From NCBI RefSeq assembly GCF_004339465.1, contig NZ_SMFY01000001.1, forward strand, positions 682,001 to 746,000: DNA of 64,000 nt, in the 5' to 3' direction. Position numbers and translations under genes: made by a program. Within the stretch, counting starts at the first letter, position 1. Every line of letters starts with the position of its first letter. Shown piece by piece: positions 45,890 through 55,351 of this stretch. The stretch is from Ancylobacter aquaticus. Lineage in GTDB: Bacteria; Pseudomonadota; Alphaproteobacteria; Rhizobiales; Xanthobacteraceae. The notes beneath the pieces are model-generated. The model had not been told where the DNA came from and did not search any database. It worked only from the letters and a program-made list of their open reading frames with translations.

Positions 45890-46990
45890 ATGAGCAAGGG
45901 CGCCGACATTGAACTGATCGACGTGACCAAGCGCTATGGCGCGGCACTGGCGGTCGAATCCGTCTCGCTGAAGATACCGGCCGGCACCTATTGCTGCCTT
46001 CTCGGCCCTTCCGGCTGCGGCAAGACCACAACGCTGCGGATGATGGCCGGCCATGAGAGCATCACCGAAGGCGACATTCGCCTCGGCAACACCGTGGTGA
46101 CGGACCTGCCGCCGGCCCGGCGCGGCACGGCGATGATGTTTCAGAGCTACGCGCTCTTCCCCCATCTCGACACGGTCGACAATGTCGCCTTCTCGTTGAA
46201 GATGAAGGGGGTCGACAAGGCCTCGCGCCGGGCCAAGGCGATGGAGATGCTGAAGCTGGTCCACATGGACCACCTCGCCGAGCGCCGCCCGGCCCAGCTT
46301 TCCGGCGGCCAGCAGCAGCGCGTGGCGCTGGCGCGGGCGCTCATCACCGATCCCCAGGTGCTGCTGCTGGACGAGCCGCTCTCCGCCCTCGATCCTTTCC
46401 TCAAGATCAAGGTCCGGCAGGAACTGAAGAAGCTCCAGCTCCAGCTCGGCATTTCCTTCATCCATGTCACCCACAGCCAGGAGGAGGCGATGGCGCTCTC
46501 CGACCTCGTGGTGGTGATGAATGGCGGGCGGATCGAGCAGGCGGGCACGCCGCGCGAGGTGTTCAACCGCCCCGCCACCGCCTTCGTCGCGCGCTTCATG
46601 GGCGATCACAATGTGATCGCCGGGCGCGTGACCGCGATCGGCGACGACGACATGACGTTCGAGGTGCCGGGCGGGGCTTCCTTCCGCGCGCCGAGAGCGC
46701 CCCAGTCCGGGCTGGAGCCAGGTGAGCCGGTAGAGATCGCCGTGCGAACCGACCGGGTGACGCTGGGCGCGGGGGCGATGCCCGGCTGCGGCCTCACCGG
46801 CCTGGTGCAGAACATCGAATATCACGGCCAGAAGGTGCAGGTGGCGCTCAATGCGCCCGGCGTGGCGGAGTTCGCCGTGCAGGTGCCGGAAACCGCTTTC
46901 TTCGCCGCGCCGCTCAGCGTCGGCGATGCCGTGCCGCTCGCCTGGACGCCGCAGGATGTTCACATCCTCAAGGCGTCGCCTGCAGCCTGA
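45890..46990 (+). CDS. PotA-like ABC transporter ATP-binding protein
   Basis: A 366-residue ATPase from ATG 45890. Walker A is LLGPSGCGKTTTLRM, the Q-loop MMFQSYALFPHL, the signature [15 protein letters not shown], Walker B VLLLDEPLSALDP and the switch His in IHVTHSQEEAMAL. The C-terminal TOBE domain spans about 280-360. It belongs to the spermidine/putrescine/iron/thiamine group of importers. First gene of an operon with a binding protein and two permeases. The substrate is unproven; location beside the URC genes makes a pyrimidine, amide or polyamine-like nitrogen compound plausible. Confidence 0.93.
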   Translation: MSKGADIELIDVTKRYGAALAVESVSLKIPAGTYCCLLGPSGCGKTTTLRMMAGHESITEGDIRLGNTVVTDLPPARRGTAMMFQSYALFPHLDTVDNVAFSLKMKGVDKASRRAKAMEMLKLVHMDHLAERRPAQLSGGQQQRVALARALITDPQVLLLDEPLSALDPFLKIKVRQELKKLQLQLGISFIHVTHSQEEAMALSDLVVVMNGGRIEQAGTPREVFNRPATAFVARFMGDHNVIAGRVTAIGDDDMTFEVPGGASFRAPRAPQSGLEPGEPVEIAVRTDRVTLGAGAMPGCGLTGLVQNIEYHGQKVQVALNAPGVAEFAVQVPETAFFAAPLSVGDAVPLAWTPQDVHILKASPAA

Positions 46991-47037
46991 ATTCGTTAAT
47001 CGCTCCACGCCACCGCCGACAAGCTCGGGAGACAGTC

Positions 47038-48372
47038 ATGAGCCAGAAGACCACGGATCGCACCGGCGCCAAGACCGGCAAGGCCCTCAAGACCGTTGAC
47101 GCCAGCGCTGGCGTGAGCCGCCGCGGCCTGTTGAAGGGGGCGGCGGCGCTGGGTGGCCTTGCCGTCGGCGGGCAGGCCGTCACCGGCTTCCCGACCGTGT
47201 GGGCGCGGAACCCGATCACCCTGCGCCAGTTCGGCACCGGCGTCTCGAACCTCAACGCCATCGCCGAGAAGTGCAAGGCGGACCTCGGCATCACCCTGCA
47301 GATGACCGCGCTGGATTCGGATGCCGTGTCGCAGCGCGTGGTGACGCAGGCCAATTCCTTCGACATCGCCGACATCGAATACTGGATCTGCAAGAAGGTG
47401 TTCGCCGCCGGCACGCTGCAGCCGATGGATGTGAACAAGATCAAGTATTACGACCAGATCGTGCCGATTTTCACCACCGGCAAGCTGACCCCGGAATCCG
47501 TGGTCGCGCAGGGCACGGCGCCCAACACGGTGGGCTTCGTCGAGGGGCCGGACTCCAAGAAGTTCGCGTCCGCCCCGACCCAATGGATGACGCTGATCCC
47601 CACCATCTACAACGCCGACACGCTGGGCATCCGCCCCGATCTCGTCGGCCGGCCGATCAAGAACTGGAAGGACATTCTCGACCCCGCCTTCAAGGGCAAG
47701 ACCTCGATCCTGAACATCCCGTCCATCGGCATCATGGACGCGGCGATGATCTGCGAGAGCGCCGGCATCATCAAATACGGCGACAAGGGTAACATGACAA
47801 AGGCGGAGATCGACACCACGATCGATTTCCTCATCAAGACCAAGCAGGCGGGCCAGTTCCGCGCCTTCTGGAAGACCTTCGACGAGAGCGTGAACCTCAT
47901 GGCCTCGGGCGAGGTGGTGATCCAGTCCATGTGGTCACCGGCGGTGGCGGCGGTGCGGTCCAAGGGCATTCCGTGCGTCTACCAGCCGCTGGAAGAGGGC
48001 TACCGCGCCTGGGGCGGCGGGCTCGGCATCGCCAAGCACCTGAAGGGCGCGCAACTCGACGCGGCCTATGAATACATCAACTGGTACCTCTCCGGCTGGG
48101 TCGGCGCCTATCTCAACCGACAGGGCTATTATTCCGCCGTGCTCTCCACCGCCGAGAAGAACATGACGCCGGACGAATGGGCGTTCTGGATGCTCGGCCA
48201 GCCGGCCAAGACCGACATTCTCTCGCCCGAGGGCAAGGTGATGTACGCGGCCGGCGCGGTGCGCGATGGCGGCTCCTTCGAGGAGCGCATGGGTGCGGTG
48301 GCCTGCTGGAACTCGGTGATGGACGAGGACCGCTACATGGTCCGCCGCTGGAACGAGTTCATCGCCGCGTGA
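47038..48372 (+). CDS. PotD-like extracellular solute-binding protein, Tat-exported
   Basis: A 444-residue periplasmic binding protein. A long N-region precedes SRRGLLKGAAALGGLAVGG, a twin-arginine signal, so it folds before export. The mature part has the family 1/PotD type layout (FDIADIEYWICKKVFAAGTL, TLIPTIYNADTLGIRPDLVG, WKDILDPAFKGKTSI). It is longer than PotD. It lies 47 bases after the ATPase gene and supplies the ligand specificity of the importer. Confidence 0.92.
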   Translation: MSQKTTDRTGAKTGKALKTVDASAGVSRRGLLKGAAALGGLAVGGQAVTGFPTVWARNPITLRQFGTGVSNLNAIAEKCKADLGITLQMTALDSDAVSQRVVTQANSFDIADIEYWICKKVFAAGTLQPMDVNKIKYYDQIVPIFTTGKLTPESVVAQGTAPNTVGFVEGPDSKKFASAPTQWMTLIPTIYNADTLGIRPDLVGRPIKNWKDILDPAFKGKTSILNIPSIGIMDAAMICESAGIIKYGDKGNMTKAEIDTTIDFLIKTKQAGQFRAFWKTFDESVNLMASGEVVIQSMWSPAVAAVRSKGIPCVYQPLEEGYRAWGGGLGIAKHLKGAQLDAAYEYINWYLSGWVGAYLNRQGYYSAVLSTAEKNMTPDEWAFWMLGQPAKTDILSPEGKVMYAAGAVRDGGSFEERMGAVACWNSVMDEDRYMVRRWNEFIAA

Positions 48373-48393
48373 CGTGGCTTGCCTCCAAGGGCG

Positions 48394-48485
48394 CCGTCAT
48401 GACCGGGCTCGACCCGGCCATCCACGCCTTTGTCGGGGCGGCGGCGGCTAGACATGGATCCCCGGGTCAAGCCCGGGGATGACGG
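48394..48485. repeat. intergenic palindromic repeat, family D
   Basis: CGTCATGACCGGGCTCGACC at the left, and ATCCCCGGGTCAAGCCCGGG followed by GATGACG at the right. Outer CGTCAT / ATGACG ends are inverted. It lies inside the ABC operon between the binding-protein and first permease genes. Confidence 0.75.
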
Positions 48486-48519
48486 TCCACACGATTGAAG
48501 CCGCCACCGGAAGCCCCGC

Positions 48520-49371
48520 ATGACCCTGTCCCGGATCGCACCCTATCTGCAGGCGACGCCGCTTACGCTGATCCTGGCGGCGTTCCTCGTGCTTCCGATC
48601 GCCACCATCGTGATGGTGAGCTTCTGGGACTATGACTCGATCCAGATCTTCCCGGATTTCGTCTTCACCAATTACGAGGAGACGATCACCTCGTCGGTGA
48701 CGTGGAAGACCTATCTCAACACGCTGAAATACACCGTCATCGTCTGGGCGGTGACGCTGCTCGTCGGCTTCTGGGTCGCCTATTACCTCGCCTTCCACAT
48801 CCGCTCGACCACGATGCAGATGGTGCTGTTTTTGGTGTGCACCATCCCGTTCCTGACCTCGAACATCATCCGCATGATCTCGTGGATTCCGTTCCTCGGC
48901 CGCAACGGGCTCTTGAACCAGACGCTGATGTCGATGGGCCTGATCGACCAGCCGCTGGAGTTTCTGCTGTTCTCGGACTTCGCGGTCGTGCTGGCGATGG
49001 TGCACCTCTACACGCTGTTCATGGTGACGCCGATCTTCAACACGCTGATGCGAATCGACCGGGCGCTGATCGAGGCGGCGCGGGATGCCGGCGCCAACGC
49101 CTTCCAGATCCTTACCAATGTCATCATTCCTCTCGCCAAGCCCGGCATCGCCATCGGATCGATCTTCGTGGTGACGCTGGTCATGGGCGACTTCATCACC
49201 GTGCGCTTCATGTCGGGGGGGCAGTCGGCCTCGGTCGGGCTGATGATGGCGAACCAGATCGCGCTGCTGCAATACCCTGCGGCGGCGGCGAATGCGGTGA
49301 TCCTGCTGGTGCTGGTGCTGCTTCTGGTCGCCGCCATCCTGCGCATCGTCAACATTCGCAAGGAGCTGTGA
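48520..49371 (+). CDS. PotB-like ABC transporter permease
   Basis: A 283-residue inner-membrane permease with six predicted helices. The EAA loop that contacts the ATPase is IEAARDAGANAFQILTNVII near residue 190. TLRVALMT-type helices and FWVAYYLAFHIRSTTMQMV near residue 90 fit the spermidine/putrescine permease family. Third gene of the operon. Confidence 0.93.
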   Translation: MTLSRIAPYLQATPLTLILAAFLVLPIATIVMVSFWDYDSIQIFPDFVFTNYEETITSSVTWKTYLNTLKYTVIVWAVTLLVGFWVAYYLAFHIRSTTMQMVLFLVCTIPFLTSNIIRMISWIPFLGRNGLLNQTLMSMGLIDQPLEFLLFSDFAVVLAMVHLYTLFMVTPIFNTLMRIDRALIEAARDAGANAFQILTNVIIPLAKPGIAIGSIFVVTLVMGDFITVRFMSGGQSASVGLMMANQIALLQYPAAAANAVILLVLVLLLVAAILRIVNIRKEL

Positions 49372-49402
49372 CGTGGGGGCGGGAAGGCAGCGTTTGGGGG
49401 GC

Positions 49403-49511
49403 ATTCTTCGAGGCGAGGGCGATGCCCGGGCACCTCAGGAGGACGTGGTTCGGTTGGAGCACGTCTCCATCATGCCGAGGTGCGAGCGCGAGCGAGTCTC
49501 GAAGCACGAAG
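49403..49511. repeat. intergenic palindromic repeat, family E
   Basis: ATTCTTCGAGGCGAGGGCGA and GGGCACCTCAGGAGGACG at the left are mirrored by CATGCCGAGGTGCGAGCGCG and GAGTCTCGAAGCACG at the right. It resembles a repeat known widely in Bradyrhizobium and Rhodopseudomonas (from memory). It lies between the two permease genes. Confidence 0.75.
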
Positions 49512-49536
49512 GTTCCCTCGACACGGAAACGCAGCC

Positions 49537-50367
49537 ATGAATTCGGAAAAGCGCGGCCCCGGCTTCTACGTGCTCACGGCCTTCTTCATCCTGTTCGTGC
49601 TGTTCCTGTACGGGCCGCTGTCGACCATCTTCATCCTCTCCTTTCAGGGGCCGAATGGTGGACTGACCTTCCCGATGAACGGCGTGTCGCTGCGCTGGTT
49701 CGAGAGCCTGCTGTTCGAGCAGCAGGCGGTGGGCGATTTCGGCGGTGCGTTCTCGCGCTCGCTGGTGCTGGGCCTCATGACGATGCTGACCACGGTCGTG
49801 GTCTCGCTGCTGGCGGGGCTGGCCTTTCGCCGCCGCTTTTTCGGCAGCGGGCCGCTGTTCTACCTCACCATTGCCAGCCTGATCGTGCCCTCGATCCTGA
49901 TCTCGCTCGGCATCGGCCTCGCCTTCAACGTGTTCGGGCTGGAGCCGGCCTGGTACTCCTCGGCCTTCGGCGCCCACCTCACCTGGACGCTGCCCTTCGG
50001 CCTTCTCATCATGTTCGCGGTCTTCAACCGCTTCAACCCGGCCTATGAGGAGGCCGCGCGGGACCTCGGCGCCAGCCCCTGGCAGACCTTCGCCCATGTG
50101 GTGCTGCCGATCATCCTGCCGAGCCTCGTCGGCGTCGGCCTTTTCGGCTTCACCCTGTCCTATGACGAATTCGCCCGCACGCTGATGACCTCGGGCAGCT
50201 TCAATACGCTGCCGCTGGAGATCTACGGCATGACCACCAATGTCACGACCCCGGTGCTCTATGCGCTGGGCACGGTGACGACGCTGTTCTCCATGGCGGT
50301 CATCCTCATCGCGCTGGCGACCATCGCCGTGCTGCGCAAGCGCCGCGCCCGTCGCCTCGCCGGCTGA
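49537..50367 (+). CDS. PotC-like ABC transporter permease
   Basis: A 276-residue permease from ATG 49537. It has six helices (FYVLTAFFILFVLFLYGPL at the N-terminus). The EAA loop is EEAARDLGASPWQTFAHVVL near residue 178. LTIASLIVPSILISLGIGLA is the conserved third helix region. Last gene of the ATPase, binding protein, PotB, PotC operon. Confidence 0.93.
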   Translation: MNSEKRGPGFYVLTAFFILFVLFLYGPLSTIFILSFQGPNGGLTFPMNGVSLRWFESLLFEQQAVGDFGGAFSRSLVLGLMTMLTTVVVSLLAGLAFRRRFFGSGPLFYLTIASLIVPSILISLGIGLAFNVFGLEPAWYSSAFGAHLTWTLPFGLLIMFAVFNRFNPAYEEAARDLGASPWQTFAHVVLPIILPSLVGVGLFGFTLSYDEFARTLMTSGSFNTLPLEIYGMTTNVTTPVLYALGTVTTLFSMAVILIALATIAVLRKRRARRLAG

Positions 50368-50470
50368 GTTCTTCCGTAGCGGAAAGTCTCAATGGAGCAG
50401 CAACTTGCGGTCTGCCGGGCGGCTTTTCGGAACCGGATGATGTTCCGCATGTTGGTGTCGGGATAAGCCG

Positions 50471-50515
50471 CGTGACCGCGCGGCGTCACGCGCGGAATGA
50501 AGGCGCGGCGTCACG
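50471..50515. repeat. direct repeats and hairpin before a small gene
   Basis: GCGCGGCGTCACG occurs twice, at 50478-50490 and 50503-50515, 25 bases apart. The first overlaps a hairpin CGTGAC / GTCACG (50471-50490). The second copy ends 11 bases before the ATG of the 73-residue gene and covers its ribosome-site region, so it could be a regulatory element for it. Confidence 0.5.
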
Positions 50516-50526
50516 GGAGAGACGCC

Positions 50527-50748
50527 ATGAACATCTGCACCACGGACCGCACCATCTGCGACCTGCTTCGGGAGGTGGCCAAGGACGAGCGCAAGCATGC
50601 GCTGACCATCAAGCTGCGCAGCGGCGACATGATCACCGCCTATGGCCCAATCGAGGTCGCCGACCGCTTCATGCTGTGCCGGCTGCACCACAATAATCAT
50701 GAAGGCAGCCAGCTCATCGCGCTCGACACTATCGAGTTCATTCGCTGA
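50527..50748 (+). CDS. small protein, 73 residues, family not recognised
   Basis: Starts at ATG 50527 with GGGAGAG just upstream and reads MNICTTDRTICDLLREVAKD. It continues with a beta-rich part, HALTIKLRSGDMITAYGPIE, then VADRFMLCRLHH, ending in SQLIALDTIEFIR. The alternating hydrophobic strands after one helix are reminiscent of a small beta barrel of the Sm/Hfq kind, but no family motif is certain. It has no signal peptide and no close neighbour on the same strand. Base use is like its surroundings. Confidence 0.7.
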   Translation: MNICTTDRTICDLLREVAKDERKHALTIKLRSGDMITAYGPIEVADRFMLCRLHHNNHEGSQLIALDTIEFIR

Positions 50749-50898
50749 CCGCCAAAAGGTGCTGCGACGTCAGGCTCGCGGTGAGAGGGCGTTCCACTGT
50801 CGCGGCGCTGCGGATTTGCTAGGATGACGCAACGGCCCGCCGGGCGGGCCGGCGGTCGCCCTCGCCACGGGTGCGACAAAAACTTGCGGGAGCCCCCT

Positions 50899-51189
50899 AT
50901 GCGAAACGTCCTTCTCCTGTCCGCCGCGCTGATCCTCGCCGCTTCCCCGGCCGTGGCGCAGGAAACGCCGCGCTCCGCCACCATGAGCTGCACGGCGGTG
51001 GGTGCGCTGGTGCAGCAGCGCGGCCAGGTGGTGTTCGACACCGGCGGCGGCGAGCTCAGCCGCGTCGTTTCCAATCCCAGCCTGTGCGACGCCGCCGACG
51101 GGGGCGCGCCGAGCTGGATTCCCTCACAGGACCAGAGCCAGTGCCTCGCCGGCTATCGCTGCCAGGAGCGCTCGGGCCACGGCAACTGA
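50899..51189 (+). CDS. small secreted protein with four cysteines
   Basis: A 96-residue protein from ATG 50899. The signal peptide is MRNVLLLSAALILAASPAVA. The mature part has four cysteines (MSCTAV, SLCDAAD, SQCLAGYRC), which probably form two disulfides in the periplasm. I do not recognise the family. It ends 18 bases before the convergent ABC operon. Confidence 0.72.
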   Translation: MRNVLLLSAALILAASPAVAQETPRSATMSCTAVGALVQQRGQVVFDTGGGELSRVVSNPSLCDAADGGAPSWIPSQDQSQCLAGYRCQERSGHGN

Positions 51190-51207
51190 AACGGCCCGGG
51201 TGAGGGA

Positions 51208-51969
51208 TCACGGCGCGCGTCGCGGCAGCGCGCGCTGTACCTCGCCGAGGGCGAGATCGACGGTGACGGCGAACAGCGCCACCAGCACTGTGCCCTGCAG
51301 CACGAAGGCGGGGTTGTCGCCCGACAGGCCATCGATGATGGGCGAGCCGAGGGTCAGGGCGCCCACGGTCGAGCCGATGGTGGCCGTGCCGATGCCGATC
51401 GTCACCGAGGTGCGGATGCCGGCGAGGAGGATCGGCGCGGCGAGCGGAAGCTCGATCCGCCACAGCCGGCCGGCGGGTGAAAAGCCGCTGCCGTCCGCCG
51501 CCTCCAGCACCGAGGCCGGAACGCTGCGCAGCCCCGCCATCCCGGCCCCCATCACCGGCAGCACCCCGTAAAGTACCAGGGCAAAGGCGGTCGGCAGGTC
51601 GCCATAGCCGAGGCTCGGCACCGCGAGGGCCAGCACCGCGACGGGCGGAAAGGTCTGGGCAAGCGCGCCGAGCCGGTCCAGCGTCGCCGCATAGGCGCGG
51701 CCGGAAGGGCGGGTGGCGAAGAGCGCGGCGGCAAGGCCGATGCCGATGGCGATAAGGCTCGCCGATCCCGTCAGCAGGGCGTGCGAGGCGACCAGTTCGG
51801 GAAAGGTTGCTCGGGTGTAGACGAGGCGTGTGCCCTCGGGGAACAGAAAGCCGAGATGCGGCGCCAGCGCGCCCATGCCGAAGGTCAGCCCCAGGAAGAC
51901 CGCGCCGACCCCGACCACCGGCCGGCGGGCGAGGCGCCCCGCCGCACGCATTGCCCTCGCCAGGCTCAC
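51208..51969 (-). CDS. osmoprotectant-type ABC permease (YehW/OpuCB-like)
   Basis: A 253-residue inner-membrane permease with about five to six helices. [20 protein letters not shown] is the typical first conserved helix. The ATPase-contact region is [20 protein letters not shown], and [20 protein letters not shown] follows. This matches the glycine betaine/choline (OpuC, YehW) permeases. Last gene of the operon, overlapping the ATPase gene by 4 bases. Confidence 0.9.
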   Translation of the reverse strand: MSLARAMRAAGRLARRPVVGVGAVFLGLTFGMGALAPHLGFLFPEGTRLVYTRATFPELVASHALLTGSASLIAIGIGLAAALFATRPSGRAYAATLDRLGALAQTFPPVAVLALAVPSLGYGDLPTAFALVLYGVLPVMGAGMAGLRSVPASVLEAADGSGFSPAGRLWRIELPLAAPILLAGIRTSVTIGIGTATIGSTVGALTLGSPIIDGLSGDNPAFVLQGTVLVALFAVTVDLALGEVQRALPRRAP

Positions 51970-52898
51970 GGCCGGACCAGATCGGCGAGATCGAGAACGC
52001 CGCTCCTGCCATCGGCGAGGTGCCGTACCGGCAGCCGCGAGCGCCCCTCCGCCACCATGCGGGCCAGTGCAGTCTCCAGCGTAGCGTCCGTGTCGATCGG
52101 CTCGCCCTCCGCCGCGGGCGGGTCAGCGACATGCGCCCGGTCGCCGACCCGCAGGGCCTTCAGCCGGTTGAGCCCCAAGAGCGGCCCGCCGAAAAAGCGC
52201 GCCACCTCGTCGCTCGCCGGGTGGGTGAGCACCGAGGCTGGCGTGCCGGTTTGCAGGAGCCGCCCGTGGTGGAGCACGGCCAGCGTGCCGCAGAGGCGGA
52301 TCGCCTCCTCCACATCATGGGTGACGAGAAGAATGGTGGTGCCGGTGCGCCGCTGGATGGCGATCAGGCTGTCCTGAAGCCCGCGCCGCGTCGGCGGGTC
52401 CACCGCGCCGAACGGCTCGTCCATCAGCAACAGCTCGGGCTCGGCCGCCAGCGCCCGCGCTACCCCCACGCGCTGCTGCTGGCCGCCGGACAGCTCATCG
52501 GGATAGCGACGTGCGTGAAGCCCGGGCGGCAGGCCGACGAGGTCGAGCAGTTCGGCCACCCGTTCGCCGATCCGCGCCGAGGACCAGCCCAGAAGGCGCG
52601 GCACGGTGGCGATGTTGCGCTCCACTGTCCAGTGCGGGAACAGGCCGACCGACTGGATGACATAGCCCACGCGCCGGCGCAGTTCGACCGGGGCGAGGCG
52701 GGTCACATCTTCCCCGTCGAACCGGATGCTGCCCGCGTCCACCTCCAGCAACCGATTGACCAGACGGAGCAATGTGGACTTGCCGGAACCGGAGGTCCCG
52801 ACCAGCGCGCAGATCGTGCCGCGCGCGACCGATAGCGTCACGTCGTCGACGGCCTTCGCGCCGCCGAAGCTCTTGGAGACACCCTCGAACCGGATCAC
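51966..52898 (-). CDS. osmoprotectant-type ABC ATP-binding protein (OpuCA-like)
   Basis: A 310-residue ATPase. Walker A is [15 protein letters not shown], the Q-loop [13 protein letters not shown], the signature [15 protein letters not shown], Walker [14 protein letters not shown] and the switch His [13 protein letters not shown]. The last ~60 residues hold a partial CBS-like domain ([20 protein letters not shown]), as in OpuCA, where CBS domains sense ionic strength. Only one CBS repeat is evident, fewer than in OpuCA. Confidence 0.92.
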   Translation of the reverse strand: MIRFEGVSKSFGGAKAVDDVTLSVARGTICALVGTSGSGKSTLLRLVNRLLEVDAGSIRFDGEDVTRLAPVELRRRVGYVIQSVGLFPHWTVERNIATVPRLLGWSSARIGERVAELLDLVGLPPGLHARRYPDELSGGQQQRVGVARALAAEPELLLMDEPFGAVDPPTRRGLQDSLIAIQRRTGTTILLVTHDVEEAIRLCGTLAVLHHGRLLQTGTPASVLTHPASDEVARFFGGPLLGLNRLKALRVGDRAHVADPPAAEGEPIDTDATLETALARMVAEGRSRLPVRHLADGRSGVLDLADLVRP

Positions 52899-54097
52899 CG
52901 CGCGGGCCCCCGCGTGAAGAGGAGAGCAAGCCCGCGCAGGGCGGTATCGGCGAGGAGGGCGAGAGCGATGGCCGAGAGCGCGCCGAGAAGGACGAGGTCC
53001 GCCGCCGTTTGGCCCAGCCCTTGGAAAATGAAGGTGCCGAGCCCCCCGGCGCCGATCAGCGCCGCCAGCACGGCGAGGCCGATAAGCTGCACCAGCGTCA
53101 GCCGCAGCGTCTGCAGCAGCGTCGGCAGGGCGAGAGGAACCAGTGTGTGGCGGACGATCTGGCCCTCGGTCATCCCCATGCCCCGCGCCGCCTCAACGGC
53201 GGCGCCCGGCACGGCGGAAAGGCCGGCATGCACGCCGCGCGCGACCGGCAGCAGGCCGTAGAGACCCAGCGCCAGGATCGCGGGGGCGGGCCCGATTCCG
53301 GCTATCCCCAGCTGCCGGAGGGCCGGGAGAAGCGCGGTCAGCATCGTCAGCGGCCCGATGAGGAGGGCGAAAAGTGCCAGAGAGGGGATGGTCTGCACGA
53401 TGTTGAGCACGGCGAACACCGGCCCGGCCCGCTGCGGCCGCCGATAGGCCAGCAGCCCGATCGCTCCCCCGGCGACGAGCGCGAGAGCGAGGCCCGCGCC
53501 GGTGAGTTGAAGATGGCGCACCAGTTCGTCCAGATAGGCCTGGTGGCGCACGGCATATTCACGCGCCAGCGACAGCTGCGACAGGTGCCCGCTGGCCAAG
53601 AGTGCGGCGAGGCCGAGCAGCGTGGCGAGGAGGGGCAGCGCCTTGTTGGCGCGGCTCGGCTCACGCTCTGCGCCGTCGGCCAGCAGGAGCAGCCCGGCCA
53701 TGAACAGGGTCCAGAAACCGGCGCCGAGCGATACCCGCGTCAGCCGGCCGGCGGCAAGCCCCTGTTCGCTCGCGGCCGACCCCGCCAGCGCCAGCGACAT
53801 CACCATGAGGCCGCCAGCGGCAAGGCCGATCAGTACCCGCCGAAAGCGCAGCGCAGGGCGCGCGGCGAGTGTCGCGATTACCACGAGCAGCGCCAGCAGG
53901 GCCCCAGCCCCGCCGGGGCCCGCCGCCTGCCAGAGGCTGAGAGGCGTGCCCGACTGCAGGCGATTGGGCGCCACCACGACGAAACCGCCCAGCAGGAGGG
54001 CGGCGAGGGCGATGGCGCAGATGAGCAGCGGCAGGCCATCGAGCCCGGAGCCGGCGCGCAGGAAAGGCGCCGGCTGCCGCCCGGCCGGGCTTCTCAC
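52895..54097 (-). CDS. osmoprotectant-type ABC permease (YehY-like), long form
   Basis: A 400-residue membrane protein with about ten helices. The first ~190 residues are an extra set of helices as found in YehY. The transport core starts near [20 protein letters not shown] and includes [19 protein letters not shown] and the ATPase-contact segment [20 protein letters not shown]. In E. coli YehYXWZ is a low-affinity betaine system. It overlaps both neighbours by 4 bases. Confidence 0.9.
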   Translation of the reverse strand: MRSPAGRQPAPFLRAGSGLDGLPLLICAIALAALLLGGFVVVAPNRLQSGTPLSLWQAAGPGGAGALLALLVVIATLAARPALRFRRVLIGLAAGGLMVMSLALAGSAASEQGLAAGRLTRVSLGAGFWTLFMAGLLLLADGAEREPSRANKALPLLATLLGLAALLASGHLSQLSLAREYAVRHQAYLDELVRHLQLTGAGLALALVAGGAIGLLAYRRPQRAGPVFAVLNIVQTIPSLALFALLIGPLTMLTALLPALRQLGIAGIGPAPAILALGLYGLLPVARGVHAGLSAVPGAAVEAARGMGMTEGQIVRHTLVPLALPTLLQTLRLTLVQLIGLAVLAALIGAGGLGTFIFQGLGQTAADLVLLGALSAIALALLADTALRGLALLFTRGPAR

Positions 54098-55020
54098 CCG
54101 AGCAGCCCCTGCGCTTTCAGATAGCCCTCGGCGACGGAGCGGGCGTCGAGCCCTTCAAGCTGGACCTGCGCGTTCAATTGCTGAAGTGTCGGCAAGGTGA
54201 GGCCGGCAAAGGCCGGCGCGAGCAGCGCGGCGATCTGGGGATAGGCGTCGAGCACCGCTTTGCGGATCACCGGCGCCGGCTGATAAACCGGCTGCACATG
54301 CTTGGTGTCCGCCATCACCTTGAGGTCGAGCGCCGCGATGGCGCCGTCGGTTCCATAGACCATGGCGGCATTGACGCCAGACGTGCCTTCCGCCGCCGCC
54401 TTGATGGTCGCGGCGGTGTCGCCGCCGGATAGGACGAGCAGCTGGTCGCCGGACAGCGTGAAGCCGTAGGCGTCCTGGAAGGCGGGGAGCGCCGCCGCGC
54501 TTTCCACGAACTCGGCCGAGGCGGCAAGTTTCACATCGTCGGCCTGCTTTGCCCAGCGGGCGAAATCCTCCAGCGTCGCCAGCTTCTCGCGCGCCGCCAC
54601 ATCGCCGCGCACCGCGATGCCCCAGGTGTTGTCCGCCGGCGCCGGTGCCAGCCAGACAAGAGCGTTCGCGGCATCGAGATCCCGCGCTTTCGCATAGGCC
54701 TCGCCGGCGTTCTTCCATAGCGGGTCGTCGGCCATGCTGAAGAAGAAGCCCGCATTGCCGGTATATTCCGGGTAGATGTCGATTTCGCCCGCCAGCAGCG
54801 CGGTGCGCACAATCTTGGTGGGGCCGAGCTGCAGCCGACGGGTCAGCGGGATGCCGGCGTGCTCCAGCACCAGCGCGATGATGTTACCGAGCACGGCGCC
54901 CTCGGTGTCGATCTTGGAGCTGACGACCACGGGAGCGGCGGCCTTCGCCGGAGCGCCGGCCAAAAGCGCCGCAGCCGTGAGCGAACCGAGGAGGCAACGG
55001 CGGCTGATGGCTGTTATCAT
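54094..55020 (-). CDS. osmoprotectant-type solute-binding protein (OsmF/YehZ-like)
   Basis: A 308-residue periplasmic binding protein from ATG 55020 behind GGAGACCTC. The signal peptide is SRRCLLGSLTAAALLAGAPA, with a possible twin-arginine character. The ligand domain has SSKIDTEGAVLGNIIALVLE, IYPEYTGNAGFFF and VYGTDGAIAALDLKVM, typical of the ProX/OsmF quaternary amine-binding family. First gene of the four-gene operon; all junctions are ATGA overlaps. The ligand is probably glycine betaine, choline or a related amine. Confidence 0.91.
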   Translation of the reverse strand: MITAISRRCLLGSLTAAALLAGAPAKAAAPVVVSSKIDTEGAVLGNIIALVLEHAGIPLTRRLQLGPTKIVRTALLAGEIDIYPEYTGNAGFFFSMADDPLWKNAGEAYAKARDLDAANALVWLAPAPADNTWGIAVRGDVAAREKLATLEDFARWAKQADDVKLAASAEFVESAAALPAFQDAYGFTLSGDQLLVLSGGDTAATIKAAAEGTSGVNAAMVYGTDGAIAALDLKVMADTKHVQPVYQPAPVIRKAVLDAYPQIAALLAPAFAGLTLPTLQQLNAQVQLEGLDARSVAEGYLKAQGLLG

Positions 55021-55351
55021 GAGGTCTCCCGGAGCATTGATGTTCGTCGTGATGCTGCCGACAGAAGCGGGCGGCGGACGGGATTGTTCCAATATCTGAC
55101 CCGCATGAAAAGCGTCATCTGTCGCCGGTGGTCCTTCGGGAGGGATCGGCGCTGTCCACGGCCCGTGTCGCCGGCTATGCCGCATCGTTCCTGCCGCTGG
55201 TTAGCAGGAGCGGCGGAGGCGCGCGATGAACGGTTGCGACAGTGGCCGCACTGCCGACTGGAAGGCAACACGTGTTCATCCGGTTCGATTGGGACTAAGC
55301 GTGAGCACGTCTGGGAGGGGCGGCGGCGGCGGGGCCGCGTTCGACGACCTT
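55021..55351. other. 331-base intergenic stretch without gene
   Basis: Upstream region of the minus-strand osmoprotectant operon and downstream of a small secreted-protein gene. Only short open frames without ribosome sites are seen. The operon promoter must lie here but no clear -35/-10 pair could be picked out. Confidence 0.4.
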
